A program made the position numbers and the translations under genes. 64,000 bases of DNA from PFJX01 sp040751755 (lineage in GTDB: Bacteria; Pseudomonadota; Gammaproteobacteria; Burkholderiales; Thiobacillaceae). The stretch covers positions 44,308 through 108,307 of the forward strand of contig JBFMHC010000007.1 in NCBI GenBank assembly GCA_040751755.1, given 5' to 3'. The notes under the pieces are model-generated. The model made no database searches, had not been told where the DNA came from, and saw nothing but the letters and a program-made list of their open reading frames with translations. Shown piece by piece: positions 42,600-50,735 of this stretch. Positions within the stretch are counted from its first letter, which is position 1. The number at the start of each line of letters is the position of its first letter.

Positions 42600-44147
42600 A
42601 TGGAACCGAGAGTCGAAACCAGATCCCCCGCCTCTCCCGCCGTCGAGGTCACGGGGAGTTGGGGCAAGCTCAGCCAGCCGCTGCGCGAATGCGGCGAGAT
42701 CGCCGTGCTCCGCCTCTCCGGCATCCTCGCCGACGCCCTGGAGCAGGCCGAACAGCAGCTCTTCAAGGACGCCACCGAGGCCCTGACCCACGTCGAGCGC
42801 GAAAGCCTGATCAGCGCCGCCGACTTCTCCAGGACCCGGCGCTCGGTCCTGGTCATCGACTTCATGAAGCATTTCCAGCAGCGCTACGTGCGCGCGTGCG
42901 AGCACAAGCCGGACAAGCTGATCGGCAACGTCATCGACTTCGACGAGAAGGAACTGAAGATCGTCGAGCACCACGTGCTGGACGACTCGCTGGAGCCGGG
43001 CAAGATCAAGGAGGCGGTGCAGAACGCAGGCTGGCGGCCGCTGCAGACCCTGCTGTCGCAGTACAAACAGCTGCTGGACGCGCCGGACCTGCTGCTCAAC
43101 GACCTCCCACTCGGCCCGCGCATCGTCGAGACCGCGGTGGCCGACGCCATCCGTGACCAGCACTGGCCGCACCAGGCCAAGCGGCGCCTGGTCCTGGCCC
43201 TGTGCTGGGGGCTGGCGGCGCGCATCAACCTGTTCTACCGCGACCTCGCCGACCACCTGAGCGCCAAGGACCTGCGTGCCCTCGCCCGCCCCGCGGCAGC
43301 CGGGATCGAGACCGTGGCGCCAGCCGTGCCGGAACCCCAGGAACGGCGTGCCGAGCCCGACGGCGCGGCGGCGCAGGAGGCTGCGCGCAGGGAGGTGGCG
43401 CGCTGCCTGGCCGGCGCCAGCGTGCCGCAGATCATCCACGGCTTCCTCTCCAGCCACTGGCGCCCGCTGCTGGCCCGCCTGCATGCCCGTTTCGGGGCAG
43501 ACGGCCCAGCCTGGATCGAGGCCGTGCGCACCATGGAAGACCTGCTCTGGAGCCTCGGCGCGAAGACCGTACAGGCGGATCGCATACGCCTTATCGAGAT
43601 CATGCCGGGCCTGCTAAAGCGCCTCGACATGGGCCTGGAGGCCTTGGGCACGCCGCGGGCGGCGCGCGACGGATTCTTCGTCGAGCTGGCCAAACTCCAC
43701 GCCGAGGTGGTGCGTCTGTCCCTCGAACAGCCCGCCATCACGGACGCGGCCCCACCCACGGCCGGGACGGCGGCCACCGAGGCGCGGCCGGCCGAACCGC
43801 CGACGACAATCAAGACGGCGCCGGTGGCGCCAGCAACGGACAGGGAGGCCGGAATGCGGACAGACGGGACCCCGACGACGGCAACGCTCATGGCCGGCCT
43901 CGGCGCCGGCACCTGGCTGGTGTTCCAGGAGCCTGGCGAGGCACCGCGCGAACTGAAGCTGGCCTGGATCAGCCCGCACCGCGGCCTGTTCCTGCTCACC
44001 AACCGGCAGGGCCAGCGCGCCCTCTCGCTGAGCGCGGAGGCCTTCGCCAAGGTCCTCGAAGAAGGCCGGGCGCGGGTGCTCGCGCCCACCGACGCGCGTC
44101 AGGTACGCGACGAGACACAGGCCGCGCCGTTCCGCAAGACAGGTTGA
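42600..44147 (+). CDS. DUF1631-family protein under a c-di-GMP riboswitch
   Basis: A 515-residue cytoplasmic protein. It is largely helical, with two blocks: ~1-230 (LRECGEIAVLRLSGILADALEQAEQQLFKDA, VLVIDFMKHFQQRYVRACEHK, NVIDFDEKELKIVEHHVLDDSLE) and ~250-390 (QIIHGFLSSHWRPLLARLHARFGAD, RLIEIMPGLLKRLDMGLEALG). A Thr/Pro/Ala linker follows, then a C-terminal small beta domain (ATLMAGLGAGTWLVFQEPGEAPRELKLAWISPHRGLFLLTNRQGQRALSLS) that looks PilZ-like. DUF1631 proteins have no proven function that I know of. GGAAGGA precedes ATG 42600. Confidence 0.85.
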   Translation: MEPRVETRSPASPAVEVTGSWGKLSQPLRECGEIAVLRLSGILADALEQAEQQLFKDATEALTHVERESLISAADFSRTRRSVLVIDFMKHFQQRYVRACEHKPDKLIGNVIDFDEKELKIVEHHVLDDSLEPGKIKEAVQNAGWRPLQTLLSQYKQLLDAPDLLLNDLPLGPRIVETAVADAIRDQHWPHQAKRRLVLALCWGLAARINLFYRDLADHLSAKDLRALARPAAAGIETVAPAVPEPQERRAEPDGAAAQEAARREVARCLAGASVPQIIHGFLSSHWRPLLARLHARFGADGPAWIEAVRTMEDLLWSLGAKTVQADRIRLIEIMPGLLKRLDMGLEALGTPRAARDGFFVELAKLHAEVVRLSLEQPAITDAAPPTAGTAATEARPAEPPTTIKTAPVAPATDREAGMRTDGTPTTATLMAGLGAGTWLVFQEPGEAPRELKLAWISPHRGLFLLTNRQGQRALSLSAEAFAKVLEEGRARVLAPTDARQVRDETQAAPFRKTG

Positions 44148-44213
44148 CGGCCACCGCCGGTCCTCGCCCCTGAACCGCCTGGCATGCGCCACGCGGGCGG
44201 CTAGCATGGAAGC

Positions 44214-45623
44214 ATGAGACTCACCTTCCACGGTTCCGCTCGCGAGGTCACCGGTTCCTGCTTCCTGGTGGAGGCAAAGGGCGTGCGCTTCCTCGTCGAC
44301 TGCGGCATGTTCCAGGGCGGCAGGGCGGCCGATGCGGCGAACCGCGCCTTTCCCGCCTTCGACCCGGAATCCCTGGATTTCGTCCTCCTCACCCACGCCC
44401 ACATCGACCACAGCGGCATGCTGCCGCGCCTGATGGCGCACGGCTATCGCGGCCCGGTGTACTGCACCCGCGCGACGCGCGACCTGCTGGGGGTGATGCT
44501 GCCGGACTCCGCCTACATCCAGGAGAAGGAGGCGGAGTGGGCCAACTACGCCAACCGCAAGACGCGGCGCGCCCGCGTCAGCGAGCTGGCGCCGCTCTAC
44601 ACCGTGACCCAGGCCAAGGCCTCGCTCAAGCTGCTGGAAGGCGTGCGCTACGGCCAGGAGATCCAGCCGCACCCGCAGGTGCGCGCCTGCTACCGCGACG
44701 CCGGCCACATCCTCGGCTCCGCCAGCATCGAGGTCTGGGTGCGCGAGGGCCGCAAGGAGAAGAAGCTGGTGTTCTCCGGCGACCTGGGCATGCCCGGCCG
44801 GCCCATCGTCAACGACCCGACGCCGATCGAGAGCGCGGACGTGCTGCTGGTGGAGTCGACCTACGGCAACCGCCTGCACAAGGGCATGCCGGAGACCATC
44901 GACGAACTCGCGCACGCGGTTACCGACACCCTGCAACGCAAGAAGGGCAACGTTGTCATCCCCGCCTTCGCGGTCGGCCGCACCCAGGAACTGCTGTTCC
45001 TGCTCATGGATCTGGTGCGGCAGAAGCGCCTGCCGAGGAACCTTTCGATCTTCGTCGACTCGCCCATGGCTACGGCCGCCACCGAGATCACCCTGAAGAA
45101 CCAGGCCATTCTCGACGAGGACTACCGCCGCCTCATGGACTGGTTCCGCACCAGCCCGGACGCGCCCTACCTGCGCATGACCGAGGACGTGGAGGAATCC
45201 ATGGCCCTGAACAAGATCAGCGAGGGGGCGATCATCATCTCCGCCTCCGGCATGTGCGACGCGGGGCGGGTCAAGCACCACCTGCGCTTCAACCTGCCGC
45301 GCAAGGAGTGCACGGTGATCATCGCCGGCTTCCAGGCCGAGGGCACGCTGGGCCGGCGCCTGGTGGACGGCGCGCGCAACGTGCGCCTGTTCCGCGAGAA
45401 CGTGCCGGTGCGCGCCGACCTCTACACCCTGGGCGGCCTCTCCGCGCACGCCGACCGCGACGCGCTGGTGGCCTGGCTGTCGCACTTCAGGCGGCCGCCG
45501 CAGCGGACCTTCGTGGTGCACGGCGAGGCGGAGACGGCCGAGGGCTTCGGCCAGCTGCTGCGCGACGGATTGGGCTGGAAGGTGGAGGTGCCGCAGCGCG
45601 GCGCCGGCTACGAACTGGCTTGA
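44214..45623 (+). CDS. MBL-fold beta-CASP hydrolase (RNA-processing type)
   Basis: A 469-residue cytoplasmic metallo-beta-lactamase-fold protein with a beta-CASP insertion. The metal site is LLTHAHIDHSGMLPRL (HxHxDH), with a downstream RDAGHILGSAS His and FSGDLGMPG Asp. The beta-CASP part shows VLLVESTYGNRLHK, VVIPAFAVGRTQELLFLL, IIISASGMCDAGRVKHHL and the C-terminal LGGLSAHADRDALVAWL His. These are hallmarks of the RNase J/CPSF73-like nuclease group, so RNA is the probable substrate. The stand-alone bacterial form (YSH1-like) has few characterised members. Confidence 0.9.
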   Translation: MRLTFHGSAREVTGSCFLVEAKGVRFLVDCGMFQGGRAADAANRAFPAFDPESLDFVLLTHAHIDHSGMLPRLMAHGYRGPVYCTRATRDLLGVMLPDSAYIQEKEAEWANYANRKTRRARVSELAPLYTVTQAKASLKLLEGVRYGQEIQPHPQVRACYRDAGHILGSASIEVWVREGRKEKKLVFSGDLGMPGRPIVNDPTPIESADVLLVESTYGNRLHKGMPETIDELAHAVTDTLQRKKGNVVIPAFAVGRTQELLFLLMDLVRQKRLPRNLSIFVDSPMATAATEITLKNQAILDEDYRRLMDWFRTSPDAPYLRMTEDVEESMALNKISEGAIIISASGMCDAGRVKHHLRFNLPRKECTVIIAGFQAEGTLGRRLVDGARNVRLFRENVPVRADLYTLGGLSAHADRDALVAWLSHFRRPPQRTFVVHGEAETAEGFGQLLRDGLGWKVEVPQRGAGYELA

Positions 45624-45675
45624 CCACAGGCGCGCAGCGGGCCGTCGGCTCGGTACGGCCTATCTCTTTGGTCAT

Positions 45676-45730
45676 ATTCACTCAACATACGCGAACTAAG
45701 CTGCGGCTTCAGCCAACGGTGTGAGTGAAT
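45676..45730 (+). promoter_or_regulatory. Inverted repeat ending at the PilZ-gene start
   Basis: ATTCACTCA (45676-45684) and TGAGTGAAT (45722-45730) are perfect 9-base complements, the second ending one base before the ATG at 45732. In the transcript the stem could hide the ribosome-binding region. A dimeric operator is an alternative reading. Confidence 0.45.
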
Positions 45731-45731
45731 C

Positions 45732-46124
45732 ATGGAGAAGCGCCAGTCGGAGCGGGTCCAGTTCTTCCAGGTCCCGCTTGAGAAGGAGGTCGTGCCCGTT
45801 TGGGTGTTCCGGCGCAGCCATCCGAATGCCCTGCTCGGCCTGCTCCTCAACATCAGCCTGGCGGGCGTGCAGCTCCTGACCGACAAGGCCCATGCCTTGG
45901 ATGACGGCAGCCATCGCCTGACCGTGTACACCGACGACCGCTCCCAGGACATCTTCCTGTCCGCGCAGGTGCGTCACCTCTGGTCGAAGACGGATGGCGA
46001 GATCTATTCCCGCCACGGTTTCTTCTTCACGGACGAGAAGGTGCTCGCCCCGGCCATCGCCAAGGTCATGGCCGCGCGCGAGATCGGCATGCAATGGCTG
46101 AGGTGCGAACTGGCGCGTGTCTGA
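45732..46124 (+). CDS. PilZ-domain protein (probable c-di-GMP effector)
   Basis: A 130-residue cytoplasmic protein consisting mostly of one PilZ domain. The RxxxR-like part is MEKRQSERVQFF, and NISLAGVQL provides the D/NxSxxG motif, both c-di-GMP-contacting. Further strands follow (AQVRHLWSKTDGEIYSRHGFFF). It is between the beta-CASP and GGDEF-EAL genes, and close to the DUF1631 gene. The first Arg of RxxxR is plausibly Arg4 or Arg8, so binding is likely but not certain. Confidence 0.85.
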   Translation: MEKRQSERVQFFQVPLEKEVVPVWVFRRSHPNALLGLLLNISLAGVQLLTDKAHALDDGSHRLTVYTDDRSQDIFLSAQVRHLWSKTDGEIYSRHGFFFTDEKVLAPAIAKVMAAREIGMQWLRCELARV

Positions 46125-46128
46125 CAAG

Positions 46129-46149
46129 GCCGGGCGCGGCCTGCCCGGC
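46129..46149 (+). terminator. Hairpin after the PilZ gene, weak terminator
   Basis: GCCGGGC (46129-46135) pairs with GCCCGGC (46143-46149) directly after the stop codon. There is no T run, so it is a weak or factor-dependent terminator at best. Confidence 0.35.
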
Positions 46150-46252
46150 ACCCTCACCTGACTTCTCTGCGAGTTTTTCCCCTGTCCGGATCGAGACCCT
46201 TGCCCCGTTCCGCCATTTCCCACCCCCCCGTTTTCCGACGAGGTTTCATGCC

Positions 46253-48106
46253 ATGAAATCCGCAGCCCCGACCCCGCTCCAAACCACCCATCCGGCCGGC
46301 TCGCACCCGGGCTACAGCCTCATCCAGGACGGCGAATTGCAGCATGCGCCGACCGTGCGTGACCTGATCCGCCCCATGCCGCCCACCCTCTGGCAATCGA
46401 ACTGCCTGGACGTGCTGGCCCGCTTCCTGGAGAACAAGGAGCTCTACGCCATCCCCATCGTCGACGACGCGGGCAAGCCCATGGCCCTGGTCGACCGCAA
46501 CGTCTTCGTCGAGTTCTTCGCCAAGTCCTTCGCGCGCGAGGTGTTCGGACGCCGCCTGATCCTGGAGGTGATGGGCAGCGAGGACTACCACGGCCACGCC
46601 CCGATCGTCGTCGAGGAGAACTGCAGCCTGGAGGACGTGGCGCAGATCATCATCGGCGCCGGCATGCACCACATGGTGACGGGCTTCGTGGTGACGCGCG
46701 AAGGGCGCTACCAGGGCGTCGCCAACGGTCACGACCTGCTCAACCTGATCACCCAGCGCAAGCAGGCGGAACTGTTCTACATGGCGCACTACGACCACCT
46801 GACCGGCATACCGAACCGGGTCCTGCTCGGCGACCGCATCCGCCAGGCCTGTCTGGACGCGGAACGGCGGGAACGTTCGGTGGCCCTGCTGTTCATCGAC
46901 GTGGACCGCTTCAAATCGATCAACGACTCGCTCGGCCACAGCTGCGGCGACGCAGTGCTGCGCAACCTGGTGAGCCGCATGAAGGCCTGCGCGCGCAAGA
47001 ACGATACCGTGGCGCGCATCGGCGGCGACGAGTTCGTCATCCTCATGGAGGACCTGGTCGACCCGAGCGGCGCCGACCAGGTGGCGGAGCGCCTGCTGGA
47101 GGCCATGCGCGCGCCCATGGAGCTGCTCGGCCATTCCCTGGTGGTGACGGTAAGCATCGGCATCGCCATCTTCCCGCGCGACGACACCGACATCAGCCGC
47201 CTGCTCGCCAAGGCGGACGCGGCCATGTACCAGGCCAAGGCGAGCGGACGCGACGACTTCCGCGTCTACGTCGAGGGCAGCGCGCCCTTCGACCCGACCC
47301 GCCTGTCGCTGCAGAACGACCTGCGCCAGGCCATCGACAATGGCGAGCTGCTGTTGCACTTCCAGCCCCAGGTCAACATCTCGGACGGCGGGATCCGAGG
47401 CGTCGAGGCCCTGGTGCGCTGGCGCCACCCCGTCCGCGGCATGATCTCGCCATCGGAGTTCATCCCCATGGCGGAGGAGAGCGGCCTGATCCAGCGTCTG
47501 GGCGAATGGGTCATGCGCCAGGCCTGCGGACAGCTGCGCGAATGGATGGATGGCGGCATCGCGCCCATGCGCATGTCGATCAACGTATCGGCGGTGCAGT
47601 TCCACCAGAAGACCTTCATCAAGGTCCTGCAGTCCGCGCTGGCCGACAGCCGCGTGGAGCCGCAGCTGATCGAACTGGAATTGACCGAGAGCGTGCTGAT
47701 GCACAACGTCGACGAGGTGATTGACACGCTGCATGGTGTCAGGGCGCTCGGCGTCAGCCTGGCGATCGACGACTTCGGCACGGGCTATTCCAGCCTGAAC
47801 TACCTGCGCCGCTTCCCCATCAACCGGCTGAAGATCGACCAGTCCTTCGTGCGCGACATCGAGCGCACGCCGGCCAACGAGACCATCATCAAGGCCATCA
47901 TCGCCCTGGCGGAGAGCCTGTCGCTCGACATCGTCGCCGAGGGCATCGAGAACCCCTCGGAGAGGGGCGTGCTGCAACAGCTCGGCTGTGTCGAGGGGCA
48001 GGGCTACCACTTCGCCAAGCCCCTCTCCGCCGAGGATTTCCGTAACTGGATCGGCACCACGCATGCCGTCGCGCAACAGCAGGAGGGCGTCCCGGCAGCG
48101 GCCTGA
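46253..48106 (+). CDS. CBS-GGDEF-EAL protein (c-di-GMP turnover)
   Basis: A 617-residue cytoplasmic protein with no membrane segments. An N-terminal pair of CBS-like domains (TVRDLIRPMPPTLWQSNCLDVLARFLENKELYAIPIVDDAGKPMALV and EDVAQIIIGAGMHHMVTGFVVTREGRYQGVANGHDLL) may bind a nucleotide. A GGDEF domain follows (DHLTGIPNR, intact GGDEF at residues 257-261), then an EAL domain (EALVRWRHP at 385 on, NVSAVQFHQ, LELTESVL, IDDFGTGYSSLNYL, KIDQSFVRDI, VAEGIEN). Both catalytic motifs are intact, so it could make or break c-di-GMP; such hybrids often act mainly as phosphodiesterases. ATG 46253 is the likely start. Confidence 0.93.
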   Translation: MKSAAPTPLQTTHPAGSHPGYSLIQDGELQHAPTVRDLIRPMPPTLWQSNCLDVLARFLENKELYAIPIVDDAGKPMALVDRNVFVEFFAKSFAREVFGRRLILEVMGSEDYHGHAPIVVEENCSLEDVAQIIIGAGMHHMVTGFVVTREGRYQGVANGHDLLNLITQRKQAELFYMAHYDHLTGIPNRVLLGDRIRQACLDAERRERSVALLFIDVDRFKSINDSLGHSCGDAVLRNLVSRMKACARKNDTVARIGGDEFVILMEDLVDPSGADQVAERLLEAMRAPMELLGHSLVVTVSIGIAIFPRDDTDISRLLAKADAAMYQAKASGRDDFRVYVEGSAPFDPTRLSLQNDLRQAIDNGELLLHFQPQVNISDGGIRGVEALVRWRHPVRGMISPSEFIPMAEESGLIQRLGEWVMRQACGQLREWMDGGIAPMRMSINVSAVQFHQKTFIKVLQSALADSRVEPQLIELELTESVLMHNVDEVIDTLHGVRALGVSLAIDDFGTGYSSLNYLRRFPINRLKIDQSFVRDIERTPANETIIKAIIALAESLSLDIVAEGIENPSERGVLQQLGCVEGQGYHFAKPLSAEDFRNWIGTTHAVAQQQEGVPAAA

Positions 48107-48118
48107 GGACAAGCCGGC

Positions 48119-48505
48119 TCAGCGCCAGAGCACCAGCCCCCACACCAGCAGCACGTTCATCAGCGAGATGAACACGGCGGCGCTGCCGATGTCCTTGGCA
48201 CGCTTGGCGAGGCGGTGGTTCTCCAGGGAGATGCGGTCCACCGTGGCCTCGATGGCGGAGTTGAGCAGTTCGACGACGAGCACCAGGAAGACGCTGGCGA
48301 TCATGAGGGCGCGCGCGAGGTTGTCGTGCGCGAGCAGGAAGGCCAGGGGCACCATCAGCATGGCGAGGATGGACTCCTGGCGGAACGCGTCCTCGTGCTT
48401 CCAGGCGGAGCCGAGGCCGGCGAAGGAGTAGAACATGGCGTTCCAGACCCGCCTGAGGCCGGTCTTGCCCTTGTGCGGGCTTTCTAGCGGGGTGTGCGCG
48501 CTCAT
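48119..48505 (-). CDS. dgkA: Diacylglycerol kinase
   Basis: A 128-residue inner-membrane enzyme that phosphorylates diacylglycerol to phosphatidic acid, recycling lipid released during cell-envelope synthesis. It has RRVWNAMFYSFAGLGSAWKHEDAFRQES followed by three hydrophobic helices and the catalytic signature LVVELLNSAIEATVDRIS. Length fits E. coli DgkA. The start at 48505 has AAGGA at the right distance; an in-frame ATG at 48520 has none. It is convergent with the GGDEF-EAL gene. Confidence 0.94.
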   Translation of the reverse strand: MSAHTPLESPHKGKTGLRRVWNAMFYSFAGLGSAWKHEDAFRQESILAMLMVPLAFLLAHDNLARALMIASVFLVLVVELLNSAIEATVDRISLENHRLAKRAKDIGSAAVFISLMNVLLVWGLVLWR

Positions 48506-48556
48506 CGGATCCTTCCGCAAAGCGCGGGACTATCGCCGCCCAAGGTTACATGCCTG

Positions 48557-50014
48557 TTACTGGCCCGCCGGTTGCTTCCACACCAGATCCAATTCGCGCG
48601 CGGCCTTCACGTCGTCCATGCGGCGCGCCGGCAGGGTGTGCGGCGCCTGCCTGACCAGGTCAGGCTGGGTCTCCGCCTCCTGCTTCACCGCCACCATGGC
48701 GGCGACGAAGGCATCCAGGGTCTCCTTGCTCTCGGTCTCGGTCGGCTCGATCAGCAGGCACTCCGGCACCAACATGGGGAAGTAGGTGGTGGGGGCGTGG
48801 AAGCCGTAATCGAGCAGTCGCTTGGCGAAGTCCATGGCGGAAACGCCAGTGGCGTCCTTGAGCTTCTTCAGCGTGACGATGAATTCGTGGCTGGCACGGC
48901 GCTCCGGGAAGGCCAGGTCGAAACCGGCCTTCCGCAGTTCAGCCGCCAGGTAGTTGGCGTTCAGCGCCGCGTACTCGGCAACGCGGTGCATGCCCTCCGC
49001 GCCGAGCATGCGGGCATAGACGTAGGCGCGCAGCAGCACCCCCATGTTGCCGCCGAAGGCGCTCATGCGGCCGATGCTCTGCGGACAGTCCGCCTCCTCC
49101 GCCCAGCGGTGGAAACCGCGCTCCTCGACCACGTAGGGGATGGGCAGGTAGGGCCGCAGGCGCTCCGACACGCCCACCGGGCCGGCGCCGGGACCGCCGC
49201 CGCCATGCGGCGTCGAGAAGGTCTTGTGCAGGTTCATGTGGATCACGTCGAAGCCCATGTCGCCCGGACGCACGCGACCGAGGATGGCGTTCAGGTTGGC
49301 GCCGTCGTAATAGGTCAGGCCGCCCGCCTCGTGCACGATCTTCTGGATCTCGACGATGGTCTTCTCGAACACGCCCAGGGTGGAGGGGTTGGTCAGCATC
49401 AGACCGGCGGTCTGCGGGCCGACCGCGGCCTTCAGGGCCTCCAGGTCGACGTTGCCGTCGCGGTCGGTGGGGATCTCCTTCACCGCGTAGCCGCACATGG
49501 TGGCGGTGGCGGGGTTGGTACCGTGCGCGGCGTCCGGGACGATGATCTCGGTGCGCGCCGTGTCGCCGCGCGCCTCGTGGTAGGCGCGGATCATCGCCAC
49601 GCCGGCGAACTCGCCGTGCGCGCCGGCCATGGGCGCCAGGCTCACCGCCGCCATGCCGGTGACGTCCTTGAGGATCTCCTGCAGCTCGAACATGCTGGAC
49701 AGGAAGCCCTGGCCCGTCTCCGCGTCCGCCAAGGGGTGGCGCGAGAGGAATTGCGGCAGCATCGCCAGGCTGTTGCAGGCGCGCGGGTTGTACTTCATGG
49801 TGCACGAGCCGAGCGGGTAGAACTGCGTGTCGATGCTGAAGTTCTTCTGCGAGAGGCCGGTGTAGTGGCGCACCACGTCGAGTTCGGAGCACTCGGGCAG
49901 GAGGGGCGCCGCGGCGCGCAGCTGGTCCGCGGGCAGGTCGTCCGCGGCGGCGGGGGAAACGGGGGCCTGGGCCTGCGCGCGGCGGCCGGGGTGGGCGTGT
50001 TCGAAGATCAGCAT
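48557..50014 (-). CDS. gcvPB: Glycine dehydrogenase (decarboxylating) subunit 2
   Basis: A 485-residue subunit of the split P-protein, which decarboxylates glycine and passes the aminomethyl group to lipoylated GcvH. The pyridoxal-phosphate Lys is Lys264 in MNLHKTFSTPHGGGGPGAGPVGV. Other signatures are FYPLGSCTMKYNPR, APMAGAHGEFAGV, DAAHGTNPATATMCGY and LMLTNPSTLGVFE. It is the last gene of the glycine operon and is separated from gcvPA by tpx and REP-like repeats. ATG 50014 is chosen because upstream bases are repeat sequence. Confidence 0.96.
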   Translation of the reverse strand: MLIFEHAHPGRRAQAQAPVSPAAADDLPADQLRAAAPLLPECSELDVVRHYTGLSQKNFSIDTQFYPLGSCTMKYNPRACNSLAMLPQFLSRHPLADAETGQGFLSSMFELQEILKDVTGMAAVSLAPMAGAHGEFAGVAMIRAYHEARGDTARTEIIVPDAAHGTNPATATMCGYAVKEIPTDRDGNVDLEALKAAVGPQTAGLMLTNPSTLGVFEKTIVEIQKIVHEAGGLTYYDGANLNAILGRVRPGDMGFDVIHMNLHKTFSTPHGGGGPGAGPVGVSERLRPYLPIPYVVEERGFHRWAEEADCPQSIGRMSAFGGNMGVLLRAYVYARMLGAEGMHRVAEYAALNANYLAAELRKAGFDLAFPERRASHEFIVTLKKLKDATGVSAMDFAKRLLDYGFHAPTTYFPMLVPECLLIEPTETESKETLDAFVAAMVAVKQEAETQPDLVRQAPHTLPARRMDDVKAARELDLVWKQPAGQ

Positions 50015-50040
50015 GGTTCGTGCGGTGAAGTGGGTTGGCA

Positions 50041-50154
50041 CCCTCTCCCTTGAGGGGAGAGGACTGGGGTGAGGGTGGGCCTTTTCGTGACCAGGGCGGC
50101 CACGCCGCCCCACCTCCTCCCCTGCCCCTCCCCCCTCGAGGGGGAGGGGTTCGG
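50041..50154. repeat. REP-like repeats between tpx and gcvPB (locus D)
   Basis: CCCTCTCCCTTGAGGGGAGAGG followed by ACTGGGGTGAGGGTGGG, then CCCTGCCCCTCCCCCCTCGAGGGGGAGGGG in the reverse sense. Two inverted units fill the 140-base gap inside the glycine operon. Confidence 0.75.
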
Positions 50155-50667
50155 TTACAGCGGTTCGCCGCGCGCTGCGGCGAGGGCGGCGTCGTAGATC
50201 GGTTCCTGCTTGATCTCGGGCACCAGCTCGGAATAGACGACCTTGTCGTGTTCGTCGAGGACGACCACCGCGCGGGCCGTGAGACCGGAGAGCGGCGGGT
50301 CCATGATCATGACGCCGTAGTCCTTGTGGAAGTCGCGTCCGCGCATGGTGGAGAGGGTGATCACGTTGTTCAGCCCCTCGGCGCCGCAGAAGCGGGCCTG
50401 CGCGAACGGCAGGTCGGCGGAGATCACCAGCACCACGGTGTTGGGCAGGCTGGAGGCCGCGGCGTTGAACTTGCGCGTGGATTCCTGGCACACCGCGGTG
50501 TCCAGGCTGGGCACGATGTTGAGGACCTTGCGCTTGCCCCAGAAGGCGGACAGGGACACGTCCTTGAGGTCCTTGTCGACCAGCATGAAGGAGTGCGCGG
50601 AATCGCCCGGGCGCGGGAAGGTGCCGCCTACGGTGATGGGTTCGCCGCCAAGGGTTACGGTTGCCAT
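50155..50667 (-). CDS. tpx: Thiol peroxidase
   Basis: A 170-residue atypical 2-Cys peroxiredoxin that reduces hydroperoxides. The peroxidatic Cys60 is in PSLDTAVCQEST and the resolving Cys94 in ARFCGAEG; the spacing (34) fits the Tpx family. The start GGEPITVGG is typical. AGGAG precedes ATG 50667. It lies between gcvPA and gcvPB on the same strand, an unusual place, and both gaps around it carry palindromic repeats. Confidence 0.96.
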   Translation of the reverse strand: MATVTLGGEPITVGGTFPRPGDSAHSFMLVDKDLKDVSLSAFWGKRKVLNIVPSLDTAVCQESTRKFNAAASSLPNTVVLVISADLPFAQARFCGAEGLNNVITLSTMRGRDFHKDYGVMIMDPPLSGLTARAVVVLDEHDKVVYSELVPEIKQEPIYDAALAAARGEPL

Positions 50668-50688
50668 GTCGTTGTCTCCTGTCTCAAT

Positions 50689-50718
50689 TTGTCATTCCGA
50701 GGCAGACCCGGAATGACG
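50689..50718. repeat. Dispersed GTCATTCCG/CGGAATGAC inverted repeat
   Basis: GTCATTCCG and CGGAATGAC flank a short loop between gcvPA and tpx. The same family (reading CGGCGCAGGCCGG in the loop) occurs at 56831-56892. It is a common proteobacterial intergenic repeat. Confidence 0.65.
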
Positions 50719-50735
50719 GTTGGGGGTGGTCGCGG

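Noticed and set aside
46154..48112. A 652-codon minus-strand frame opposite the GGDEF-EAL gene
   Set aside because: Antisense shadow; the plus strand encodes intact CBS, GGDEF and EAL motifs.
50014..50491. N-terminal extension of gcvPB into tpx
   Set aside because: The frame stays open by chance through repeat DNA and antisense of tpx reading frames; GcvPB homologs begin near MLIFEHAHP.
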